IMG/VR virus record: IMGVR_UViG_3300035670_000472
Coordinates: 1 to 42,373 of that record
Length of the DNA: 42,373 nt
DNA from: a virus
Strand: one strand, 5' to 3'
Shown: positions 1 to 6,866 of the stretch, piece after piece
Layout: each line of letters opens with the position of its first letter
Numbering within the stretch: the first letter of the stretch is position 1
The notes under the pieces: generated by a model
Databases searched by the model: none
What the model saw: the letters and a program-made list of their open reading frames with translations, nothing else
Told to the model about the DNA's origin: nothing
Made by a program: the position numbers and the translations under genes

Positions 1-2
1 TT

Positions 3-611
3 GCAGGAAACCATGATGAATTTCTCAGACCAATGCTCCCGTATGGGTTCAGTTTTGGCAATGTGGAAATCTTCAATCAGTATGAACACATTGGTGTTGA
101 CGGTAAGCACTATCTGGTCACTCATGGCGACCTATTTGATGGTATTACACGCCTTGCGCCTTGGTTATCGTTTCTAGGCGACAAAGCATATGATTTTGTC
201 CTCTATCTCAACACTAAGTTTAATTGGATTCGCCATCGACTTGGTTTTGGCTATTGGTCTCTATCTAAGTATCTTAAAGTTAAAGTTAAGAAGGCAGTAG
301 ATTTTATATTTCAGTTTGAGAATAATCTTGCAGCATATTGTAAGCGGAAAGGTTATGATGGTGTGATTTGCGGTCATATACATAACGCAGAAATTAAAAT
401 GATTGATGATGTTGTTTATATGAACGATGGTGATTGGGTTGAATCTTGTACCGCACTCGTTGAACACATGAATGGTAAATGGGAACTTATCACATGGACA
501 GAGGAGATACAAGGTGTGGCTAATGATACTTCTGGCAGTTCACATAAACAATCCAAGCGACATACCAGGAAGAATAACGATGGAGTTCAAGACACAACAA
601 CAGTGTCTTGA
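3..611 (+). CDS. Calcineurin-like metallophosphoesterase, 5' truncated by the window edge
   Basis: The frame is open from base 3, so the true start lies upstream of the window. The first visible codons encode GNHD, then come a THGD motif near base 120 and GHIH near base 372. These are three metal-binding blocks of the calcineurin-like phosphoesterase fold. The layout resembles UDP-2,3-diacylglucosamine diphosphatase (LpxH)-type hydrolases, but the substrate cannot be read from this fragment. The last 35 or so residues are polar and low in complexity and are overlapped out of frame by the small gene starting at 514. The next full gene is a glycosyltransferase, so a role in sugar or lipid metabolism is possible but inferred. 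Confidence 0.85.
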   Translation, partial: AGNHDEFLRPMLPYGFSFGNVEIFNQYEHIGVDGKHYLVTHGDLFDGITRLAPWLSFLGDKAYDFVLYLNTKFNWIRHRLGFGYWSLSKYLKVKVKKAVDFIFQFENNLAAYCKRKGYDGVICGHIHNAEIKMIDDVVYMNDGDWVESCTALVEHMNGKWELITWTEEIQGVANDTSGSSHKQSKRHTRKNNDGVQDTTTVS

Positions 612-684
612 TGCATTACAGACAATGAATTATTGGTTAAAGTTTGAATCATTTAAGGTCGAGGGCCGTTGCGAGAAGATATGA
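514..684 (+). CDS. Small protein with hydrophobic N-terminus and two conserved-looking cysteines
   Basis: The proposed start is GTG at 514, with GAGGAG at 501-506 seven bases upstream, giving 56 residues. The stop overlaps the ATG of the following glycosyltransferase (ATGA at 681-684), which suggests translational coupling. The N-terminus is hydrophobic and is followed by a pattern F-x-T-x4-C, about 20 residues, then V-x-G-x-C-x-x-I. The same layout occurs in the proteins at 16724-16909 and 25986-26201, so I read the three as a family of small exported or membrane-anchored proteins. The first 98 bases overlap the end of the phosphoesterase in another frame. Function unknown. Confidence 0.55.
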   Translation: MWLMILLAVHINNPSDIPGRITMEFKTQQQCLDALQTMNYWLKFESFKVEGRCEKI

Positions 685-1655
685 AAATTGCAATCATCAC
701 CGATGCATGGGAACCACAAGTCAATGGTGTTGTGCGAACATATCAAAATGTTACCAAAGACATGTATGGTGTTGAAATCATTCATCCTTATTTGCCTGGT
801 CTAAAAAGAATTGCATTGCCTAACTATCCTGAGATTGAAGTCGTTTACAATCCATGGGAAATTAAACAAAAACTATGGCAAATGATGCATGAACAATATT
901 CTATACACATTGCGACAGAAGGTCCTTTAGGTTTATATGCAAGAAAAATACTGGCAAAAAGAAAATATACATACACAACAAGTTTTCATACCTTATTTCC
1001 TGAATTCATACAGAAACAATTTGGCTTACCTGCGAAGTTATTCTACCCATACTTCAGATGGTTTCATAAAAAGTCAAAAAACATATTAGTGCCAACAAAT
1101 GGCATGAAGTATAAGTTAGAGAATTTAGGTTTTCAAAATCTAAAGGTATGGACAAGAGGTGTAGACTTTGAAATCTTTAATCCGAAAAGAAGGCAACAAA
1201 CAAAACCATACATCGTTTGTGTTTCTCGGATATCAAAAGAAAAAGGTCTTGACGATTTCTGTCAACTAAAGTATAATCGTAAAGTATTGATTGGTAATGG
1301 GCCATATTTGAATGAATTGAAAGAAAAATATCCTGATGTAGAATTCATCGGTAAAAAAGAGGGTGCCGAACTTGCAGAATGGATTGCAAGTGCAGATGTA
1401 TTTGTCTTTCCTTCAAAAGCCGATACTTTCGGTATTGTAATTTTAGAAGCATTGGCGTGTGGCACACCAGTTGCTGCATACGATGAACCAGGACCAAGAG
1501 AAACAATTTTTAATGGTGTGAATGGGCATTACGGAGATGATTTACAGAAAGCAGTAACAATATGCCTGTCGTTAAATCGTGGTGATGTAAGTAGTTCATC
1601 ACGAAATTGGACATGGCAGAGAGCAAGACAACAATTTTTAGAGGCAATGAAATGA
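681..1655 (+). CDS. Glycosyltransferase family 4-like (GT-B fold)
   Basis: 324 residues from ATG 681; a TTG twelve bases upstream is possible, but the ATG sits in an ATGA overlap with the preceding gene. The N-terminus has the GT4-like block QVNGVVRT, and a TSFHT segment follows near residue 100. The C-terminal half has the Rossmann-like VCVSRISKEKG, the VLIGNGP loop and VFPSKADTFG leading into ILEALACGTPV. The usual E-x7-E donor-site motif is a D-x7-E variant here. The closest general type is a nucleotide-sugar-dependent hexosyl- or mannosyltransferase. Donor and acceptor are unknown. It could act on phage DNA, virion proteins or host envelope sugars. Confidence 0.85.
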   Translation: MKIAIITDAWEPQVNGVVRTYQNVTKDMYGVEIIHPYLPGLKRIALPNYPEIEVVYNPWEIKQKLWQMMHEQYSIHIATEGPLGLYARKILAKRKYTYTTSFHTLFPEFIQKQFGLPAKLFYPYFRWFHKKSKNILVPTNGMKYKLENLGFQNLKVWTRGVDFEIFNPKRRQQTKPYIVCVSRISKEKGLDDFCQLKYNRKVLIGNGPYLNELKEKYPDVEFIGKKEGAELAEWIASADVFVFPSKADTFGIVILEALACGTPVAAYDEPGPRETIFNGVNGHYGDDLQKAVTICLSLNRGDVSSSSRNWTWQRARQQFLEAMK

Positions 1656-2650
1656 CAAAGAAGAAAAATAACGAATTAATTTTAACAGACGAAAGAATGA
1701 GTTTTCGACCATTCAACTATCCATGGTGTTATGATGCATGGAAAAAACACGAAAGTTCTCATTGGTTGGCCGATGAAGTGCCGATGTTAGAAGATGTAAA
1801 AGATTGGAAAAATGTATTAACAAAAGAAGAAAAATACTTTCTTACAAACATCTTTCGTTTCTTTACGCAAGGTGACATTGATGTTGCCGGTGCGTATGTT
1901 AAAAATTATTTGCCTTATTTTCCTCAACCAGAAGTTCGCATGATGCTTCTTGGTTTTGCCGCAAGAGAGGCAGTTCACATTGCTGCCTATTCACACCTCA
2001 TCGAAACACTTGGTATGCCTGATTCGACATACAATGAATTTCTGCAATATCAAGAAATGAAAGACAAACATGATTATGTGTTAGATATTTCAAATCAAAA
2101 TACAACGAAACAAAATACCGCAAAACACATCGCCGTATTTTCTGCGTTTACTGAAGGTATGCAACTCTTTAGTTCCTTTATCATGTTACTCAACTTTGCA
2201 AGACACGGTAAGATGAAAGGTATGGGTCAAATCATTGCATGGTCAATCGTAGATGAAACTCAACATTGTGAAGCAATGATTAAAATGTTTAGAACATTTG
2301 TTGAAGAAAACCGTGAGATTTGGAATGATGATTTGAAATCTGAAATTTACAAAATTGCAGAAAAAATGGTTGAACTGGAAGACAACTTTATTGATTTGTC
2401 TTTCAATATGGGTCCAATGGAAAACTTAACACCTGAAGATGTGAAGCAATACATAAGATATATTGCTGACAGACGATTAATTAGTCTTGGCCTCAAAGGA
2501 ATTTTTAAGGTTAAGAAGAATCCATTATCTTGGGTGGAGTTTATGTTGAATGCTCCGGGCCATACTAACTTTTTCGAAAACAGAAGTACCGACTACGCAA
2601 AAGGTGCTCTGTCAGGTAATTGGGATGATGTATGGGGGAAAGCCGCATGA
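1652..2650 (+). CDS. nrdB: Ribonucleoside-diphosphate reductase class I, small (beta) subunit
   Basis: 332 residues starting at ATG 1652, inside an ATGA overlap with the glycosyltransferase and with AGAGG at 1640-1644 as ribosome binding site. NrdB carries the diferric-tyrosyl radical cofactor that NrdA uses to reduce ribonucleotides. All expected ligands are visible: D75, E106 and H109 in REAVH, radical tyrosine Y113 seven residues after E106, E168 in FTEG, and E202/H205 in DETQH. The first four sit nine residues before their E. coli counterparts (D84, E115, H118, Y122). No nrdA is in the window, so it probably lies upstream. T4-type phages use this enzyme to supply dNTPs for replication. 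Confidence 0.97.
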   Translation: MTKKKNNELILTDERMSFRPFNYPWCYDAWKKHESSHWLADEVPMLEDVKDWKNVLTKEEKYFLTNIFRFFTQGDIDVAGAYVKNYLPYFPQPEVRMMLLGFAAREAVHIAAYSHLIETLGMPDSTYNEFLQYQEMKDKHDYVLDISNQNTTKQNTAKHIAVFSAFTEGMQLFSSFIMLLNFARHGKMKGMGQIIAWSIVDETQHCEAMIKMFRTFVEENREIWNDDLKSEIYKIAEKMVELEDNFIDLSFNMGPMENLTPEDVKQYIRYIADRRLISLGLKGIFKVKKNPLSWVEFMLNAPGHTNFFENRSTDYAKGALSGNWDDVWGKAA

Positions 2651-2844
2651 AAGAAAATATAATTGATACGATGATTATGCAATATGAATCAAAAATTGCA
2701 CAACACAAACTGAATATAGATATTATGATTGCAAATCCAAGAGCAATACCAGAACACGAAAACTTTACCGAAGCAATTGATAAAGAACTTTCTGAACTTG
2801 CGAATGCACATGATAAATTGCAGGCACTCAAAGAATACTTTTAG
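2647..2844 (+). CDS. Small helical protein downstream of nrdB
   Basis: 65 residues from ATG 2647, overlapping the nrdB stop (ATGA). The purine-rich GGGGGA at 2634-2639 serves as ribosome binding site. An in-frame ATG at 2632 is possible but lies deeper inside nrdB. The sequence is rich in charged residues with heptad-like spacing, which suggests a short coiled coil. Coupling to nrdB suggests co-expression with nucleotide metabolism genes. I do not recognise a domain. Confidence 0.75.
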   Translation: MKENIIDTMIMQYESKIAQHKLNIDIMIANPRAIPEHENFTEAIDKELSELANAHDKLQALKEYF

Positions 2845-2853
2845 GAGATACAA

Positions 2854-3285
2854 TTGAAAATTATAATTACAACAATACTTTCGTTATTTGCCATTAGTGC
2901 ATTTGCAAATCCATATGATTGGAAAGTTACAAGAGTAATTGATGGTGACACAGTAGAATTTGCAGCACCATTTCTACCTGATCCGTTGCCAAAGAAACTA
3001 TCGATACGGGTTCTTGGTGTAGATACTCCTGAGAAAGGTCATCGTGCATCCTGCCCACAAGAAGCAGCAGCCGCAGAGAAGGCATCACAGTTTACAAAAG
3101 ACACACTCAATCATGCATACAAGAATAAACTGCCTGTATTGATTGAATTACAGAAGCATGACAAGTATGGTGGTCGTGTTCTTGGTGATGTAATTGTCAA
3201 TGGTCAAAGATTGTCTGCATTATTAATTGCCAATGGTCATGCAAGACCTTATCATGGTGAAAAGAAATCTTCATGGTGTAACTAA
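2854..3285 (+). CDS. Secreted thermonuclease-like (SNase) endonuclease
   Basis: 143 residues. The start is TTG 2854, supported by TAGGAGA at 2842-2848 and by a clean signal peptide beginning there (residues 1-18, ending AFA). The catalytic set of staphylococcal nuclease is visible: D32 in DGDT, R52, D57-T58-x-E60 in VDTPE, and R108 in YGGR. The fold degrades DNA or RNA with calcium. The signal peptide predicts export to the periplasm, where it could degrade incoming foreign DNA or released host DNA; that role is inference. It follows the small gene after nrdB by 9 bases and its stop overlaps the next ATG (TAATG). Confidence 0.9.
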   Translation: MKIIITTILSLFAISAFANPYDWKVTRVIDGDTVEFAAPFLPDPLPKKLSIRVLGVDTPEKGHRASCPQEAAAAEKASQFTKDTLNHAYKNKLPVLIELQKHDKYGGRVLGDVIVNGQRLSALLIANGHARPYHGEKKSSWCN

Positions 3286-3434
3286 TGGCGTCATTGAAAC
3301 ATACTTGCGATAATTGTGAGTCTGAGTTTACGATACGATATGATGAAGAAAATACAGAATCAGACCCATCTTTTTGTCCGTTCTGTGCAGAGATGATAGT
3401 AGATGTGGACAAATTAGATGAAGATGACGATTAA
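3285..3434 (+). CDS. Small zinc-ribbon protein
   Basis: 49 residues from ATG 3285, which shares its A with the thermonuclease stop (TAATG). It has two CxxC pairs, CDNC near residue 8 and CPFC near residue 31, and ends in an acidic tail. This is the layout of a zinc ribbon. The stop codon interlocks with the stop of the minus-strand homing endonuclease that begins at 3431. Likely a DNA-, RNA- or protein-binding accessory factor; target unknown. Confidence 0.8.
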   Translation: MASLKHTCDNCESEFTIRYDEENTESDPSFCPFCAEMIVDVDKLDEDDD

Positions 3435-4156
3435 AGTTTAATCTGCCATCCAATTGTGTTTTTACCCGTGATTCTTAATTGACCAGGTTTTTTCACACAT
3501 ATTACACCTTTATTGACATTACTATAAAGTAAAAAATTACTCAATTTATGTTCTTTAGCAAACTGATTTATTGAGTGATGAGTAAAAGTTTTTCCGTTTG
3601 GTGATGTAAAGGTGTAAGTTCCTTTCGAACTCATCTTAGATAAAATTTCTTTTGTTTTATCGGTATGAGTGATGCCAGTGTGACTTTTTGAAATTTTCTG
3701 TCTGTGTTCATCGGTTTTTTTCTTACCCTTTACTGCTTTTGTTAAAATCTCTCTAACATGCGGAAGCATTTTTCTTCCCATCAATGTTTTTGAAATTTTT
3801 CTTCTACATTCTTCTGAAATTGATTTTCCTTTTAATATACTACTAATGTATTTTTTATGTTCTTCGGTGTGTTTATAACCTATTCCACCGTCACCTCCAT
3901 CTGTCAAATTTCTAAGAATACCAGTATTAATATCTTTTCTTCCATACCAACGGATATATCGTCTTTCTAAGGCTAAAGCTCCAATATTAGAAAGATTTTT
4001 TTCTAAAAAAACAATTTTATTTTTATCTTTTGGAACTGTTACTACATGTTTAGGAGAAAAAGCTCTATCTTTTTTACCTTTTCCGATGTAATAAGGAGTG
4101 TTGTCTGATGCTCTCAAATAAGCGTAGACATAGTAATCGTTTGAATAAATATTCAT
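3431..4156 (-). CDS. GIY-YIG homing endonuclease with NUMOD3-like repeats
   Basis: 241 residues, the only clear gene on the minus strand. The N-terminus has the GIY-YIG core (VYAY at about 9-12, YYIGKG at 22-27) with the following Arg and Glu positions, so it is a nuclease of the family of I-TevI and the Seg proteins. Residues about 95-165 hold repeated H-x-EE-H..I-S-x-x-x-x-G-K/R motifs, which resemble NUMOD3 DNA-binding modules. A C-terminal block around FTSPNGKTF resembles a further DNA-binding module. Such genes cleave phage genomes lacking the insert and spread by repair. It is inserted in reverse between the zinc-ribbon gene and the gene at 4242, and appears to carry its own late promoter. 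Confidence 0.88.
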   Translation of the reverse strand: MNIYSNDYYVYAYLRASDNTPYYIGKGKKDRAFSPKHVVTVPKDKNKIVFLEKNLSNIGALALERRYIRWYGRKDINTGILRNLTDGGDGGIGYKHTEEHKKYISSILKGKSISEECRRKISKTLMGRKMLPHVREILTKAVKGKKKTDEHRQKISKSHTGITHTDKTKEILSKMSSKGTYTFTSPNGKTFTHHSINQFAKEHKLSNFLLYSNVNKGVICVKKPGQLRITGKNTIGWQIKL

Positions 4157-4160
4157 AGCT

Positions 4161-4179
4161 GATACGGTCCTTTCGTATT
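4161..4179 (-). promoter_or_regulatory. Hairpin holding the Shine-Dalgarno of the minus-strand endonuclease in its loop
   Basis: On the minus strand ATACG and CGTAT pair (plus one G-T pair), with loop AAAGGAC. AAGGA in this loop is the only good ribosome binding site before the ATG at 4156. T4 homing endonuclease I-TevI is known to be held back by a hairpin over its ribosome binding site. Similar control here is inferred. Confidence 0.5.
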
Positions 4180-4182
4180 AGA

Positions 4183-4212
4183 GTGGATGCGGTCTGACCA
4201 CCGGCGATCCAC
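4183..4212 (-). promoter_or_regulatory. Stem-loop in the leader of the minus-strand endonuclease
   Basis: GTGGAT at 4183-4188 pairs with ATCCAC at 4207-4212, and the interior (GCGGT with ACCGGC) can pair further with a bulge. It would sit at the very 5' end of a transcript starting from the late promoter at 4216-4223, or could act as a bidirectional transcription barrier between the two divergent genes. Confidence 0.4.
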
Positions 4213-4215
4213 ACC

Positions 4216-4223
4216 TATTTATA
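4216..4223 (-). promoter_or_regulatory. T4-type late promoter for the minus-strand homing endonuclease
   Basis: The minus strand reads TATAAATA exactly, the canonical T4 late -10 word, about 60 bases upstream of the endonuclease ATG. No other gene on that strand could use it. This predicts late, independent expression of the endonuclease. Confidence 0.6.
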
Positions 4224-4241
4224 TTTTTTTTTATTTTCCAT

Positions 4242-4697
4242 ATGACTTGGTACTTTCAAAACACCACGAATGAAATAAATCCTGAAGAGGTCGAAGACTA
4301 TTATGGCTTTGTTTACAGCATAACAGAAATTTCAACAGGTAAAAAATACATTGGTCGTAAATACTTAACCAAAGCAAAAACAAAGCAAGTCAAAGGTAAA
4401 AGAAAAAGGATCAGAGTTAAATCTGATTGGGAAGAATACTATGGTTCAAATGTTGAATTATTAAAAGAAATAGAAATTAAAGGCAAAAATGCTTTTGTTC
4501 GTGAAATACTACACCTTTGTAAAACAAGGTCTGAAACAAATTATTATGAAACTTATGAGATTTTCGTGAGACATGCTTTATTATCTGAAAATTATTGGAA
4601 TCAATGGGTAGCGTGTAAAATTAGGAAGGATCATCTAAAGCATCTTATATCAAAGGCAGCACCAACTACTTATGAAAATTTGAAAGAAGAATCCTAG
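4242..4697 (+). CDS. GIY-YIG domain protein (putative endonuclease)
   Basis: 151 residues. Motifs YGFVYSI (about 21-27) and KKYIGRKYL (about 34-42) give the GIY and YIG blocks. A basic lysine-rich stretch follows, then a helical C-terminal part with YYETYEIFV, which could supply the catalytic glutamate. No NUMOD repeats are visible, so it may be a resident phage nuclease rather than a mobile one. No Shine-Dalgarno is seen: the ATG follows a pyrimidine-rich run (T8 and TTTTCC). The opposing endonuclease lies 85 bases away. Confidence 0.7.
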   Translation: MTWYFQNTTNEINPEEVEDYYGFVYSITEISTGKKYIGRKYLTKAKTKQVKGKRKRIRVKSDWEEYYGSNVELLKEIEIKGKNAFVREILHLCKTRSETNYYETYEIFVRHALLSENYWNQWVACKIRKDHLKHLISKAAPTTYENLKEES

Positions 4698-4702
4698 GCA
4701 AA

Positions 4703-4738
4703 AGGGAAAACACAGCAAAATATTCCCTAAATGCTGTG
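4703..4738 (+). other. Possible H-type RNA pseudoknot just after the 4697 stop
   Basis: Two perfect stems are interleaved: AGGGAA (4703-4708) with TTCCCT (4723-4728), and CACAGCA (4711-4717) with TGCTGTG (4732-4738). The order stem1-stem2-stem1'-stem2' with loops of 2, 5 and 3 bases is that of an H-type pseudoknot. The two stems could also be alternative structures. Role unknown. Confidence 0.4.
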
Positions 4739-4783
4739 CAAGTGCAACAATTTTTGTGCGTTGCGATTATATATAAAAGTGAT

Positions 4784-4803
4784 GTGACGCTCAAAGAGGT
4801 CAC
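4784..4803 (+). promoter_or_regulatory. Leader hairpin and AT-rich promoter-like region before the 4836 gene
   Basis: GTGAC (4784-4788) pairs with GTCAC (4799-4803). Just upstream, TATATATAAAAG at about 4770 is a possible -10 or late-type element, without a convincing -35. GCAAC/GTTGC near 4744-4765 can form a further small stem. Together these form the 138-base non-coding stretch after 4697. Confidence 0.3.
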
Positions 4804-4835
4804 GATTAATCCACTCGCTTAATAGGAGAATTACC

Positions 4836-5045
4836 ATGTTTTCATACGCCAACGCTTTCATTGACACCGTTCAATCTGCAAAAACCAACACCCTCAAAAC
4901 TATCGTTACTGATGCCAAAGTTCGTGAGCCATTTCAGTCTTTCATTGATGCCGAGACTACATTTGCTAAGTCGGTGACACAAATTGCTGACTCTGTTTAT
5001 GCACAATTTACAGAGCAAGTTGCAAAGTTTACAGGCAAGAAGTAA
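4836..5045 (+). CDS. Small amphipathic helical protein, phasin-like composition
   Basis: 69 residues with a strong ribosome binding site (TAGGAG, 4823-4828). The sequence is almost wholly helical, rich in Ala, Thr, Phe and Gln, with repeated F-x3-V/T spacing. This resembles phasin-type granule or surface-coating proteins in composition only. The stop shares a base with the next start (TAATG). Function unknown. Confidence 0.7.
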   Translation: MFSYANAFIDTVQSAKTNTLKTIVTDAKVREPFQSFIDAETTFAKSVTQIADSVYAQFTEQVAKFTGKK

Positions 5046-5185
5046 TGAAAAACTTCTTTCGTAAAGTCTATTGCATATTCAAAGAAATTGGATTTGCTCG
5101 TGCCGCTTCTACACTGGCCCGTGAGGGTAAGTATGAAGAAGCAAAAGCAATGATGATGGCAAGGAATGCCTGCAAAAAATGCTAA
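5045..5185 (+). CDS. Small basic protein ending in CKKC
   Basis: 46 residues from ATG 5045, overlapping the previous stop (TAATG). The N-terminus is basic and aromatic (MKNFFRKVY), followed by an Ala-rich helix with AREGKYEEAKAMM and a terminal C-KK-C. It overlaps the next small gene by 7 bases. No family recognised. Confidence 0.6.
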   Translation: MKNFFRKVYCIFKEIGFARAASTLAREGKYEEAKAMMMARNACKKC

Positions 5186-5310
5186 AGACAGTAGAGCTCT
5201 ATAAAATCTATGCTGATGCGACCATAGAGCTCTACTTCAAACTTCGTTATGGACATGCATGGAGATGGTATCAGTTAAATTATGAAGTCAATCGAGAGTT
5301 TCTACCCTAG
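5179..5310 (+). CDS. Small aromatic-rich hypothetical protein
   Basis: 43 residues from ATG 5179, overlapping the end of the preceding gene. It is rich in Tyr, Trp and Leu (LYFKLRYGHAWRWYQ). It fills the space between two genes in a run of overlapping small ORFs, but its downstream overlap with the ORF starting at 5282 means that one of the two starts may be wrong. Unknown function. Confidence 0.5.
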   Translation: MLKTVELYKIYADATIELYFKLRYGHAWRWYQLNYEVNREFLP

Positions 5311-5596
5311 ATTTCAAAACGCATACATAATGAGTATGCGTGAATATCGACCAACAAAAAGACAACCAAACAAAAAGTTTCTAGACATGGCATTGAAAAC
5401 CAAGTCTTGGCAACCTGTCGTCCGCAACGGATGGATTATTAAGTTCTCCGTATACAAAGATTCATTTGTTCTTCTCACAGTCATCTCACAATATACAGGA
5501 CAAGTCATTATGAGACACTTCACAAACGAAGATGATGCCTGTATGTTCATCAATTTAGTCATTGAATTAGATGCTGAGGAGACATATGAGTTATAA
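5282..5596 (+). CDS. Hypothetical protein, last gene before the tail-fibre block
   Basis: 104 residues from ATG 5282; ATG 5330 would avoid overlap with the previous gene. Neither start has a strong Shine-Dalgarno. The protein starts basic and ends in an alternating pattern of strands and a helix (VLLTVISQYTGQVIMRHF, then DDACMFINLVIEL), suggesting a small alpha-beta fold. A late promoter word lies directly over its stop. Function unknown. Confidence 0.65.
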   Translation: MKSIESFYPRFQNAYIMSMREYRPTKRQPNKKFLDMALKTKSWQPVVRNGWIIKFSVYKDSFVLLTVISQYTGQVIMRHFTNEDDACMFINLVIELDAEETYEL

Positions 5597-5608
5597 ATAG
5601 ACTAAATA
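5592..5608 (+). promoter_or_regulatory. Late promoter for the tail-fibre block
   Basis: TATAAATA at 5592-5599 is an exact T4 late -10 word overlapping the upstream stop codon. A second close word, ACTAAATA, follows at 5601-5608. The first fibre gene starts at 5634. Confidence 0.65.
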
Positions 5609-5633
5609 GAGTATTCAATCACAGGATTTTTTT

Positions 5634-6293
5634 ATGGCTCTAAGTCGAATTACTGCAAATTCAATTGCTGACGGCACCGTAGTTGCCGCAGACATCGCTG
5701 ACGGTTCTATCACTACTGCAAAGATTGCTGATGCGAATGTTACAAATTCTAAGTTAGCGGGTTCAATTACCTCTGACAAAATCACATCAGTTAGTAATAC
5801 AGCAATCTCTGGTGTCATCATAACATCCCAATTAGCAAATAATCTTACAGTAAACGCATCATCAATTATTTCTTCTGCCAATATTGATTTCAAAGTTGGT
5901 GCTTCTCAGAACACAGCAGTTAAAATTGCTTCAAATGAAAACCTTCAATTCAACTCCGGCTATGGCTCAGTCGCTACTGCATACGGATGTCGTGCTTGGG
6001 TAAACTTTGATGGCAGAAGTACTCCTTCTATTCGTGGAAGCGGAAATGTGTCGAGCATTACGGATGAAGGGCCCGGCGAATACACGATAAATTTTACGGC
6101 CGCAATAGTTGATGCGAATTATTCTATTACGGCAAACATTGGATATTTTCCTACTATAGACGGCAATAATGTTGTGGTGATTAATACTGACGGCGCATTC
6201 GTTCCAAGCACAACGGCGTTTCGTATTAGAACTTTTAGAGTTGCCGGTGGTGATAATGACTCTAACTATGTTATGTGCTCTGTATTTCGTTAA
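5634..6293 (+). CDS. Tail fibre-like protein with DG-x-IT-x-A-K-IAD repeats
   Basis: 219 residues. The N-terminal 60 residues repeat the pattern IADGTV..ADIADGSITTAKIADANVT, typical of trimeric phage fibre shafts. The C-terminal half (CRAWVNFDG, RGSGNVSSITDEGPGEYTINF, then a run of strands ending in CSVFR) resembles the receptor-facing domain seen in many aquatic phage fibres. The N-terminal repeats are closely matched by those of the fibre at 6867. It probably assembles as a trimer on the baseplate or tail fibre. Receptor unknown. Confidence 0.8.
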   Translation: MALSRITANSIADGTVVAADIADGSITTAKIADANVTNSKLAGSITSDKITSVSNTAISGVIITSQLANNLTVNASSIISSANIDFKVGASQNTAVKIASNENLQFNSGYGSVATAYGCRAWVNFDGRSTPSIRGSGNVSSITDEGPGEYTINFTAAIVDANYSITANIGYFPTIDGNNVVVINTDGAFVPSTTAFRIRTFRVAGGDNDSNYVMCSVFR

Positions 6294-6305
6294 TTAGGAG
6301 TGAAC

Positions 6306-6599
6306 ATGAATCAACGAATTATTTTTCAAAACGATGAAGGCGGCGTTTCTATTATTGTTCCTTCCCCCAACTGCTTACAAGAACACACCATCGAGGAGAT
6401 TGCCGCTAAAGATGTCCCTGCTGGCAAGCCATACAAGATTGTGGATGTGGCAGACATTCCATCAGACCGCACCTTCCGCAATGCGTGGACGGTGAACGAG
6501 GCAGACCTGACCGATGGCGTGGGTGCTGAAACCAATATGTTTATTACTGACCCGCAACACCCAGACTATGTTGCTCCAGTAATTGAGGAAAGAGAATGA
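6306..6599 (+). CDS. Tail fibre-associated small protein
   Basis: 97 residues from ATG 6306 with TAGGAG at 6295-6300; a GTG at 6300 is less likely. Sequences of the type RIIFQNDEGGVSIIVP..EEIAAKDVPAGKPYKIVD are common next to phage fibre genes, probably as assembly partners. The stretch at about 6410-6540 is visibly richer in GC than its surroundings, which suggests acquisition by recombination. The stop overlaps the next start (ATGA). Confidence 0.7.
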   Translation: MNQRIIFQNDEGGVSIIVPSPNCLQEHTIEEIAAKDVPAGKPYKIVDVADIPSDRTFRNAWTVNEADLTDGVGAETNMFITDPQHPDYVAPVIEERE

Positions 6600-6856
6600 T
6601 TACAATTGATATAACTAAAGCAAAAGACATTGCTAAAGACAACCTAAGAGCAGAAAGAGCACCAATTCTTGCTTCACTCGATGTTTCTTATATGCGAGCT
6701 GTAGAATCAGGCAACACAGAATTACAAACTGCAATTGCTGAACAGAAACAGGCTCTACGAGACATTACAGCACACGAATCAATCAATAATGCTTCAGATG
6801 CAGATTCGTTAAAGACTGCAATGAATACTCTCATAGAACAAATAAAACCAGAATAA
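6596..6856 (+). CDS. Small helical tail-associated protein
   Basis: 86 residues, ATG in the overlap with the previous stop. The layout ITKAKDIAKDNLRAERAPILASLDVSYMRAVESG..Q..IAEQKQALRDIT is a common helical protein beside fibre genes in tailed phages, probably a chaperone or assembly factor. The stop codon is embedded in a late promoter-like AATAAATA. Confidence 0.7.
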   Translation: MITIDITKAKDIAKDNLRAERAPILASLDVSYMRAVESGNTELQTAIAEQKQALRDITAHESINNASDADSLKTAMNTLIEQIKPE

Positions 6857-6859
6857 ATA
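6852..6859 (+). promoter_or_regulatory. Late promoter-like word before the 6867 fibre gene
   Basis: AATAAATA differs from TATAAATA at one position, overlaps the upstream stop codon and lies 7 bases before the ATG. Same placement as at 8505 and 9976. Confidence 0.45.
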
Positions 6860-6866
6860 ATCCACT

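Noticed and set aside
4698-4702. Stop-codon readthrough at 4695-4697 driven by the pseudoknot
   Set aside because: The extension in frame would be only about 10 codons before another stop, with no domain.
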